NCBI GenBank assembly: GCA_011065005.1
Contig: JAAKFP010000007.1
Coordinates: forward strand, 1-17,922
DNA from: Chlamydiota bacterium
GTDB taxonomy: Bacteria > Chlamydiota > Chlamydiia > Chlamydiales > Waddliaceae
Reading direction: 5' to 3'
DNA length: 17,922 nt
Shown here: one piece after another, positions 9,177-16,600 of the stretch
Layout of the letters: every line of letters begins with the position of its first letter
How positions within the stretch are numbered: position 1 is the first letter of the stretch
Notes under the pieces: model-generated
Told to the model about the DNA's origin: nothing
The model's input: the letters and a program-made list of their open reading frames with translations, nothing else
Database searches by the model: none
Position numbers and translations under genes: made by a program

Positions 9177-9236
9177 CATTTTTTACCTATAAGCAAAAAA
9201 AGTCACGACTTTTTTTGCTTACAGGCAAAAAAAGTC
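9177..9236 (-). promoter_or_regulatory. two tandem palindromes (operator-like or alternative hairpins) before the ATPase gene
   Basis: Dyad 1 (9207-9236) is perfect: GACTTTTTTTGC, a 6-bp centre, GCAAAAAAAGTC. Dyad 2 (9177-9204) has a perfect GCAAAAAAAGTC half (9193-9204) and a degenerate half, CATTTTTTAC. Their centres are about 31 bp apart, close to three helical turns. The middle arms also pair with each other: 9186-9204 and 9207-9225 form 19-bp arms with one mismatch and a 2-nt centre. The block spans the end of the hydrolase gene (stop at 9219-9221) and ends about 6 bp before the ATPase start. A repressor operator, a transcription attenuator or an inserted repeat are all possible. Confidence 0.6.
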
Positions 9237-10379
9237 GGGTGTTCGTTGCGGTTTCAATAGCCGATCGACTTTTGCGTAAAGAATTTTATCGAATTCGGGG
9301 TTTTTGTTTTCACTGTGAGGCATTTTCTTTTTTGCAGCCATAAATATTCTGTTTTCAAGCAGATTCAGATTCTCCTTTTTGAGTGCTCCTGCGAGAGTAG
9401 CTCTTTCTGGAATTGTACCATCGCTAGAAAATACCGATGTTTGCGGATTCAATATGCGTTTCTCTTTATTTAAATATTTAGTGGGATTCGTCGCTTGAAT
9501 AATGATCTGTTGAATGTTGTGTTCCTCAAGCCTTTTCGATGCTTTTATAACGCTAAAGTTGTAATTAATTAATCGGAGTAAAAAACCTAAAATGGGGTTA
9601 GTCATGGCACTGACTGTTTGGGAGAGTGTTCCGAATGTTCGATCAAATATAGCTACGTATGTGGGCTTGTCCTTTTTAGTCTTGCCCTTAAAATCATGCT
9701 GAAGGATCGCTTCGCCGCCAGTTGCACCGCCTAGACTATGCATATCAATAGCGATTTTTTGTGATCCTATTTCCTCAAGGAGTCGGATGCCTACGCGTTG
9801 GCTGTTTCCCATTTCCTCAGGTAGGGGATATCCTTCACTACATCCAACGGAGGGGCGGTTCACCATCAGGATATTTCTTTTTCTCGTTGGGAAGACCGAT
9901 ATTTCTTTTTTCATGGTTCGTTCATAGCTGCGTGTCCTTCCTAAACAACGGATGTCCCATTTTTTTGATGCTAAGGTATCGCGATGCGCGATGAGGATGC
10001 CATCATATTTTTCGCCCCCTATTTTAAGCGTTAGCCTTTTAACGAGAAAATCCTCTTTTTTCAGTCTTTCTCCATACTTTTTGCGGTAGTGGTTTAATTT
10101 ATTCTTTTTTTTTGTCGGTCCAGAGACGAAAAAGCCAGCAACTATCCTAGCGATGCGTGCTATGAGGCGGAGGAGGCCGTAGGGAAAAAGAATGGCTGAA
10201 AAGATGTTGTGAATGATTTCACGTCTCCGTTGCTTTGTTGGTTTTGAAACCTCATAAGAAACTTCCGGTAATAATTTAGCGGATTCCAATTCCTCAGGTG
10301 TGGAGCTGAATTTCTCAATGTCTTCTCGTGTGTATTTTTCTTTTGCAAAAAACTTTTCCATGGATACGGATAAAGGCAT
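9219..10379 (-). CDS. putative alpha/beta-hydrolase (lipase/esterase-like) with N-terminal hydrophobic segment
   Basis: The 386 residues show features of the serine hydrolase fold. A strand ILMVNRPSVGCSEGYP (about 170-185) resembles the oxyanion region. The nucleophile elbow is DMHSLGG with S215, in place of the usual GxSxG. Possible acid and base residues lie later, for example FDRTFG (about 245), SSDGTIPERA (about 340) and MPHSE (about 360). Residues 1-55 are charged and followed by a hydrophobic stretch (about 58-87), which may be a membrane anchor. The start has a strong ribosome binding site (AGGAGA). Similar lipase-like proteins are known as secreted effectors in Legionella and as hypothetical proteins in Chlamydiae; secretion here is inference. 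The last residues (DFFCL) and the stop are encoded by the palindrome at 9207-9236. Confidence 0.75.
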   Translation of the reverse strand: MPLSVSMEKFFAKEKYTREDIEKFSSTPEELESAKLLPEVSYEVSKPTKQRRREIIHNIFSAILFPYGLLRLIARIARIVAGFFVSGPTKKKNKLNHYRKKYGERLKKEDFLVKRLTLKIGGEKYDGILIAHRDTLASKKWDIRCLGRTRSYERTMKKEISVFPTRKRNILMVNRPSVGCSEGYPLPEEMGNSQRVGIRLLEEIGSQKIAIDMHSLGGATGGEAILQHDFKGKTKKDKPTYVAIFDRTFGTLSQTVSAMTNPILGFLLRLINYNFSVIKASKRLEEHNIQQIIIQATNPTKYLNKEKRILNPQTSVFSSDGTIPERATLAGALKKENLNLLENRIFMAAKKKMPHSENKNPEFDKILYAKVDRLLKPQRTPDFFCL

Positions 10380-10483
10380 CTCTTTCTCCTTAATTGTAAA
10401 AAAATCATTTTATCGAAAAGAGGAGAATTACAATAGAAAAAATATAACTCATTATCACAAAATGAATGAATTGAGGACTCTTA

Positions 10484-10834
10484 GGTTCATCACAAAAACG
10501 CGTACCCTGACTTATGGTTAGTAAGTTCCCGCAGCATCGCTATACTCAAAACGAACTTCATAAGTATCTAAAAATTAGGGACTGAAAATTTTCAAGCTCT
10601 TAATTGATTTCTAGTGGGAAAGGCACGCGTTTTTGCAGCAATTCCCGCTGGAAATTTCACCACAGAGTTCACAGAGAACACAGAGAGAAATTTGAGGTTT
10701 TATGAGAGGGTCTATTTTTAATAAACCTCGAAATTTTTCCATTCTCTGTGTTCTCTGTGTTCTCGGTGGTAAATAAATCATTAACAATAAGAAAGTTGCT
10801 TCAGCGGGAATGACTGGCGTTTTTGTGATGAACC
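10484..10834. repeat. nested inverted-repeat element in the 10380-10927 gap (MITE-like)
   Basis: The 548-bp gap has no convincing gene. GGTTCATCACAAAAACGC (10484-10501) is the perfect reverse complement of the sequence at 10817-10834, bounding about 350 bp. Inside are a second pair, ATTCCCGCTG (10641-10650) with CAGCGGGAAT (10802-10811), and an 11-bp pair, CAAAAACGCGT (10493-10503) with ACGCGTTTTTG (10625-10635). The hairpin at 10659-10770 is at the core. This looks like a layered or decayed non-autonomous element. No target-site duplication is evident. Confidence 0.6.
10659..10770. repeat. long hairpin repeat with 9-bp periodic arms (family B)
   Basis: The left arm starts ACCACAGAGTTCACAGAG and runs to about 10704. 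The right arm (10720-10770) is its near reverse complement, ending TCTCGGTGGT, with a loop of about 15 bp. Each arm contains CACAGAG units spaced every 9 bp, then a unique segment containing AAATTT and GAGGTTT. It lies inside the larger inverted repeat. Confidence 0.75.
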
Positions 10835-10927
10835 AGCTTTTATGTTCTCATTATTTATTGCACATTATTAGATAATTCCTTTACGTTTAGGTAATAAGCG
10901 ATAAGAGAATTATTCGGGAGGTATATC

Positions 10928-12259
10928 ATGTTTGTCCCCAGCACTGCAGAAATGGGTGGAGCTGCTATTCAAGCTTTCGACAGACCCAAAGAGGAAGTCA
11001 AAGATAGGCCCATTCAAAAAGTCTACAAGGGAACACGTGAGCTAGCAGGGGATATAGAAAGTCAAATCGGTAGACCACAACAAAGCAAAAAATGTTGTTT
11101 GTGTTGTAGGAAAATAAAAAAAGTGACGGCAATTAAAATTATCGTAGCGATATTGGGTTCAGCACTCATAGGATGGGGAAGTATATCAAATATCGAGTTC
11201 GCACTCCGTAGCAACGAAAACACTGCCTATTACATTACGGTTTTTGCGGCGACAATTTTAGGGACAGTGCTTTTGAATGTCGTCCAACTAGCAATAGGGG
11301 AAATTGATGACGATCAATATCGAGATGAGGTCCTCGAAGGATTTAAACAAAATCAAGAAGGAATTAAACAGAATCAATTAGAAGCAGAAAAATTTAATCG
11401 ACTCATTGAAAGCTTTGGTCGGTTCTTGGCAAACAAGGGAGAGGAAACGGATCCCCAGAAACAGAAAGAACTAATGACCGATTGCATTCAACGTTTTGAC
11501 GCTACACCTCAATCTTATCGGGCAAAAATAGCCCCCAAAGAACGGTGGATTTCACTATTGCTACAAATGCTTCCCGAAAATCATCCCCTCAGGGAGCGAG
11601 TACGCGATTTACATGATGTTGCTACTTTGAGACATAAATTAAAACCCACCAAAGGGCCCTCAGAGTTAGGGTCGATGTTCTCACTTCCCCTACCAACACC
11701 TGAGCATGTCAGAGAGGAAAAAGGGCTTCTTGGCTCTGAAAGCGAAGACCCCATCTCTAGTGACTCTGACTCTGAAACCGAAGACCCCATCTCTAGTGAC
11801 TCTGACTCTGAAACCGAAGACCCCATCCCTAGAGTGCCAACCCTCCCCTCAAAAATTCGGGAAGGAGATCTCGACTCTGAGGATGATTCAATATTGATCT
11901 CTTCAAGCTCTGAATCAGAAGGTCAAGGTTCTAGACGTAAAGATTTTGGTTCAGATTTTTCCATTAGTAGTAGTGAGGGTGAACTACAATCATCATCAAC
12001 ATTGAGAAAGGTGGTGAAAACACTACGTAGAGAGAGGAATCTTTCACCGGAAGCTTTGGAAGCTGCGTACCAGACCTATTGGAGGGAGCTAGAAAAGGAA
12101 CTTCAAACTACTGATATTCACGGCCTTGAATTTGGCGGAACGTGGATCGGCGAAGGAGGTGAAACCGCAAAGACTGTTGAGGAACTACAACAACGAACAT
12201 TGAAAAGAAAAAAAGGATCAAAAAGAGAAGAAAACGAGCTTGAAATTGTCATTGAATGA
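10928..12259 (+). CDS. Inc-like (inclusion membrane) candidate with acidic Ser/Asp repeat tail
   Basis: I do not recognise an orthologue. The 443-residue architecture resembles chlamydial Inc proteins, which are type III secreted and inserted into the inclusion membrane. A hydrophilic N-terminus (1-65) is followed by two close hydrophobic segments (about 68-86 and 100-123) joined by a short polar loop. A cysteine cluster, KKCCLCCRK, lies just before the first segment (56-60). After the membrane pair comes a helical region with repeated KQNQ (about 138-150). Next is a Ser/Asp/Glu-rich stretch (about 265-350) with an exact 12-residue repeat, and a charged C-terminus. A strong ribosome binding site (GGGAGG, ending 7 bp before the ATG) supports the start. 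Localisation is inference. Confidence 0.85.
   Translation: MFVPSTAEMGGAAIQAFDRPKEEVKDRPIQKVYKGTRELAGDIESQIGRPQQSKKCCLCCRKIKKVTAIKIIVAILGSALIGWGSISNIEFALRSNENTAYYITVFAATILGTVLLNVVQLAIGEIDDDQYRDEVLEGFKQNQEGIKQNQLEAEKFNRLIESFGRFLANKGEETDPQKQKELMTDCIQRFDATPQSYRAKIAPKERWISLLLQMLPENHPLRERVRDLHDVATLRHKLKPTKGPSELGSMFSLPLPTPEHVREEKGLLGSESEDPISSDSDSETEDPISSDSDSETEDPIPRVPTLPSKIREGDLDSEDDSILISSSSESEGQGSRRKDFGSDFSISSSEGELQSSSTLRKVVKTLRRERNLSPEALEAAYQTYWRELEKELQTTDIHGLEFGGTWIGEGGETAKTVEELQQRTLKRKKGSKREENELEIVIE
11744..11829 (+). repeat. 36-bp in-frame tandem repeat within the Inc-like gene
   Basis: Two identical 36-bp units (11744-11779 and 11780-11815) are followed by a partial third (11816-11829). Each encodes EDPISSDSDSET, so copy number changes would preserve the reading frame. 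The units are identical at every base, pointing to recent duplication or ongoing slippage. Confidence 0.9.
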
Positions 12260-12273
12260 TGAATATTCGCAAG

Positions 12274-12395
12274 CGTTCAGACCCTTGGTTTATAACCGCG
12301 AAGATCGCGAAGGAAACGAAGAATACGCGAAGTTTTTTATGAAATAGTTAAATTCTTCGCGTGTCCTTCGCTTTCTTCGTGTGCTTCGCGGTTAT
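12274..12395 (+). repeat. dispersed hairpin repeat family A, copy 2 (complete)
   Basis: The tag CGTTCAGACCC (12274-12284) is followed by a 41-bp left arm (12292-12332), a loop of about 22 bp (12333-12354) and a 41-bp right arm (12355-12395). The arms match at about 34 of 41 positions, and each is built of GCGAAG-type units spaced about 9 bp. It starts 14 bp after the stop of the 10928-12259 gene. Copy 1 at 103-199 is the same element in reverse. It could fold as a terminator-like structure at the gene end, but no U-run follows. Confidence 0.8.
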
Positions 12396-12420
12396 TATGT
12401 AGGGCTGCTGGATTCTGTTC

Positions 12421-12449
12421 TTGACACCATTTATTCAAGGTTATATGTA
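12421..12449 (+). promoter_or_regulatory. candidate sigma-66/sigma-70-type promoter before the IncA-like gene
   Basis: A perfect TTGACA at 12421-12426 is followed after 17 bp by TATGTA (12444-12449), with an overlapping TATATG at 15 bp. It lies 43 bp before the ATG at 12492, just after repeat A copy 2. The -10 is a weak match. Confidence 0.45.
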
Positions 12450-12491
12450 TCAGTAAGTGTTTTCATATTTATATAGAAAAGGGAGGTAATA

Positions 12492-13559
12492 ATGGCAATT
12501 CCAATTGCACTCATTCAAACTGCCGCAGTTGCTTTGGAGAGCAAAGGGAAAATCCCTAAAGGTGCATCGGGAAATCTTAAAGGAAGAAAAGTCGCCCATT
12601 GGACCTTTTGGCCCAACATTGTGGTGTCTGTCGTTGCAGCTGTAGCGGCAGCTGCTTTCTTTGCTTTAGGGTTATATTTCGCAGGTCCTGCACTGGCAGA
12701 AGGACTGTATATAGCAGGTGGGGCTTGTGCGCTTCTTTGCGTTACTAGTGCCGTTGCAGCGTTTTATGCAAAAAGATTTGGATTCCTAAAGAATATGGAA
12801 GAGTATAGCCGGGTGCTAAAGGCAGTAGTGGGAAGCTTATGGAATGAGAATTCGAGATTAGAGAAGACCAGCAAAGGAATCGGTAAGGTTCCAGGTCGGC
12901 TCGGAAAAGTGGTTAAGGAAGGAGAAGAGAAGCTTGGAGAGAAGATTAAAGATATCGAAGCTGTTAGCGGGAAGTTGGGTGCTATACAGAAAAGGCTCTC
13001 CACTCTTGGGGAATCAGCGATAGAAGGAATGGGTGAGGAAGGGGATAGACTTTCCAAATTACTTGAAAGGGCAAGCAGCCGGAGTTCTAGACTTGAAGGA
13101 GACATGCAGGAACTTAAAAAACAAGTTTCAGGACTCAACGAGCAAAATGAAACGTTTGCAGGAGGGATTGCAAGCATGGGAGCTCAGACAAATAAGTTTA
13201 AAGCTTCGATCGAACAACTTTCCGAACAAATTCAAGACCTCGATGATTTAGTAGGAATCATGGAAGTGATTAATAAAGGCCTGAGAGAAGGGGTGAGTAA
13301 GCTTGACAAGGAGACCGATCAATTGGAAAAGACTGCAAATGATCTTGATGACGGTTTATCAAGAATAGATGAATTGGTGTCTGACGCTACTCAGGTAATC
13401 GAGCTACAGGGACAGTTATTTCAAGCAGTTAAAAAAAGCAACTATTATAAAGCTGGATGTAAGAAATTCAGGAGTGATTGCGATGAACTAAAAGAATTAG
13501 TGCCATTCGAGAAATTACGAGCGTGGCAGGACTCGAAAAAGAGGCCGGCCGAACAGTAG
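12492..13559 (+). CDS. IncA-like inclusion membrane protein candidate (bilobed membrane anchor plus long coiled coil)
   Basis: The 355 residues begin with a short polar N-terminus (1-40), then two close hydrophobic segments (about 42-65 and 71-93), the hallmark of chlamydial Inc proteins. Residues about 105-325 are rich in Glu, Lys, Leu and Ser in a heptad-like pattern, predicting a long coiled coil. IncA has the same order and uses its coiled coil in SNARE-like inclusion fusion; sequence identity to IncA is not evident to me. The ribosome binding site GGGAGGT is strong. The gene follows another Inc-like gene, with its own candidate promoter between them. A coiled-coil protein of the bacterial envelope is the main alternative. 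Confidence 0.85.
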   Translation: MAIPIALIQTAAVALESKGKIPKGASGNLKGRKVAHWTFWPNIVVSVVAAVAAAAFFALGLYFAGPALAEGLYIAGGACALLCVTSAVAAFYAKRFGFLKNMEEYSRVLKAVVGSLWNENSRLEKTSKGIGKVPGRLGKVVKEGEEKLGEKIKDIEAVSGKLGAIQKRLSTLGESAIEGMGEEGDRLSKLLERASSRSSRLEGDMQELKKQVSGLNEQNETFAGGIASMGAQTNKFKASIEQLSEQIQDLDDLVGIMEVINKGLREGVSKLDKETDQLEKTANDLDDGLSRIDELVSDATQVIELQGQLFQAVKKSNYYKAGCKKFRSDCDELKELVPFEKLRAWQDSKKRPAEQ

Positions 13560-13610
13560 TAAAAGTCTCGTGGGTGAGATGGAAATCGAGGCTGGTTCGC
13601 ATAGCGATCC

Positions 13611-16600
13611 CTAAGGACTGGCCGCAATTAAGGGGGAGAATTTTGGGGAGTAGGTGTACACCTTTTTTGTTTGATTGAAGGTGATTTCATGGAGCAGACC
13701 GGTTCGATGCATTTCCTCTCCAACTTCCCACACTTTTTCTGGATGAACCTGTGGACAATAGGTCATGAATAGGTCTCTCAGAGTCGAAATGGTCTTGATG
13801 TAGGATAATGCTTCGTCAGTAATCTGTGGTGCTGCTGCGATGAGAAGGTGGTCTATCGGCTTGTCGGAGAGAATACGGAAAAAGTCATCGGTCAGGTGGG
13901 GGCATCCTGCTAATTCGAGCATGATCAGATGGCGACACTTTTTCGCAATAGCTCGAAAACCCTCTTCAGCAAACTGTTGACAATCGTAGATACAGAGTTT
14001 CATCAGGTTGGGGCAGTGGTTTACGATTTTCTGAATTCCAAGATCGCTCACATGTGTTGCGGAAAAGGAAAGTCTTCGAAGGTTGGGGTTGGCTTCGATG
14101 ATTTGCAAAATCCCCTCCTCAGAGATCGCTGAGCATTCTAAGAGGTGCAAAGCGTGGAGGTCATATTTTCCATGGGAAAGAATTTCCAGGGTATCGTCAG
14201 TGATTTGGGTGAGATTTTGGAGGTTCAAACGGCGCAATTGTGGCAGTGAAGTTGCGAGCGCTCGAAACCCTTCGTCTGTTAGACTGAAGCATTCCGGCAG
14301 TTCGAGATTGTTGATTTTTGGACATTTTTTCGCTAGGGTGCTGAGAACATCGTCACCTAGCTGCAAAGAACCTGTTAGTGTGAGTTCTAGCAGCTCAGGA
14401 GCATCCGAGAGAAGCTTTACGACCGACTCCGAAGAGATACTTAAGCAATGGGAGAGGGTGAGTTCTTTCAGCTGCACGGTTTTCCCCTGAAAGGCTTCGA
14501 GGCTTTTGTCTGTAATTGGCAGCTTATCAAGATAAAGGAACTCGAGCTGTTGCACTTTCTTTGAAATATTGATGATCCCCGCATCCGTAATGTTGGGGCA
14601 GTCTAAGATGAGGATCGAACGGAGTTCTTGCAGTTTTTCAATCCGGGAATACAGCTCCTCGTCGGAGAGTTCGCGTTCTCCAATCAAGACGAGAGATTTA
14701 TTCGTCGAAGGGGTAATCCGATTTTCCGTGTAGAGTCTTTGCAGTGCGGCAAAATGGTCAATGAGTTGAGAGTGGAGCTGTTTGGCAATTTCTGGATGGT
14801 TGTAAAGTAGGTTGTTTTTCTCCTCGGGGTCTTCTTCGAGGTCGAACAGTTCTTTTTGTTCACTTTCCAACTCTAGGCAATACTTATATTTCCCTTGCTG
14901 ATGGGAGACATAGGGGAGAATGGGGGGATTCACACAAAAGACATGCCTCTCTGGTGCTTGCCTGACGAGGGATGTTCCTATCGAATGATTGAGTCCTTTT
15001 AGGTTTAAGAGGTCCATGATTGTGGGTAGCAGGTCGATTTGACTTCCAGGCTCGTGGATCACGCGAGGGGTGTCGATGCGGCCATCTGCAAGAATGAGAA
15101 GGGGTATGTGGTGGTTCTCTTCATATACATAGCGGAGCGGCATGAAATTTTCGCCGTGTTCTCCAAGGGGTTGTCCGTTATCTGCGGTAACAAAAATGAT
15201 GCTTTTCCGAGAAATTCCTTCCTGTCGGAGTTTGTCGATAAAGCGGCCGAGCATGGCGTCGGTGTAGAAGAATGTTTGCAGGTATCGTTCAGAGAGAGGC
15301 GCTTTTGGAATGTGAAACTTGGGAGCTTCGAACTCGGAAGGAACTTGCCAGGGATGATGATTCGATATGGTACATAGCGTCATAAACGTGGGAATTCCCT
15401 GCTGATCTTGAGCTTTGATGCGCTGGAGGGAGTAGTCGAAAAGCTGCTCATCATGAACCCCCCAGCTTGTTCTGTGGGAATGAGAGAAATATGCTTCCAT
15501 CTCTTCATCGCCGGCGAGTTCATCGAAACCATGCTCCTTGAGGTAGTTGCTGGCGTTGAGGAAAACGAGGGAGCCCCCTTTGTGATAAATGGATCGGTAT
15601 CCATAGGTTTTCAAGATGTTTTGAATGCCAATGAGGGGGTAGAGAGGGTTGACTTCCTGGAGAGAGAGAGGATTTAAATCGGGAGAGATTCCAAATAACG
15701 TTCCCAACAGGGAGCGTGATGTTGGAATTCCTGCTGCGTGGAAGTTGGAAAACAAAATCCCTTCTTTTGCGAGGCGGTCAAACTGTGGGCTAGCACCGTA
15801 GGGATTCCCCAAACATCCAAGGTGTTTTGCTCCAAACGATTCTAGAGAGATGATGATGACATGGGGACGTTCCTCTTTGTTGATTTTGATGTGGAAGTTT
15901 TTCTCTCCTGTGAAGCCTGTGGTCATCTTAAGAAGAGGGTAGTGGGGAGAAATTGTGCGATATTCTTCACACTGCGCTTTAAGGATCCAGGAGTCTCCCC
16001 CTTCCAACTCTGTTTTGGCGTGATATTTCGGAGCAAACGTCGAAAGAAAGGAGTCCATCCCTTCTTTGAAGAGGCAGTTGTGATACAGGTACATTCTATT
16101 TTTCCACCTTCCCCAAAATCCGACCAGACCCACACCAAAAGATAATACGCTTAATAGAAGCACTTGATAGGAAAAATGTTGAGAGACAATCAAGTCCCGA
16201 ACAGACCACATAATTGCCACAAAGAGCCCCAGGAAAATAACAATAAATCCTACTGTAGGCCGTATTCCATATTCTATTGCCGAACTCTTAAAATCTTTGA
16301 ACTCGAGAAGGTACCGGAAAAAGGTGAACTTCATCCGAAAATTCACAACGTACAGAAGAAGTGCATCGATCAGATGATAGACTTGTATGAGTCCCAGAAA
16401 CAAGGAAAACAGAAGAAAAAATGGGAGGTATGCCGTCAAATGGAACCCATTAAAAAAGCAGAGAAGATGGAGCTGTAGTGTTGCGATAAAGAGGTCTTGA
16501 GCAAATCCAATCCCCCATCCTATGAGCCAGAATCGTTGCTCTTTCCGTTTACTCCAGAAGATGATGACTCGCGCAAGTAGAGGAAAGAGGAGAAATCCAC

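Noticed and set aside
9186..9225. terminal repeats of an insertion sequence carrying the ATPase gene
   Set aside because: No matching inverted copy is seen at the other end of the gene (around 7999), so mobility cannot be supported from this window.
10300..10521. 73-codon open frame on the plus strand across the start of the hydrolase gene
   Set aside because: It overlaps the hydrolase start and a repeat end, has no ribosome binding site and no recognisable product.
12292..12395. tRNA or structured RNA gene at the family A hairpin
   Set aside because: The folding comes from simple 9-bp units; there is no cloverleaf, anticodon arm or TTCGANTC-type T-loop.
12764..13177. 137-codon open frame on the minus strand
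   Set aside because: It is antisense to the coiled-coil region; Ser/Pro/Leu richness follows from the Glu/Lys/Ser-rich codons on the other strand.
13560..13610. bidirectional terminator between the convergent IncA-like and sulfatase-LRR genes
   Set aside because: Only 4-bp stems (TCTC/GAGA and TCGC/GCGA) are visible, with no T-run on either strand.
14083..14490. 135-codon open frame on the plus strand
   Set aside because: It is antisense to the leucine-rich repeats, whose periodic codons keep other frames open.
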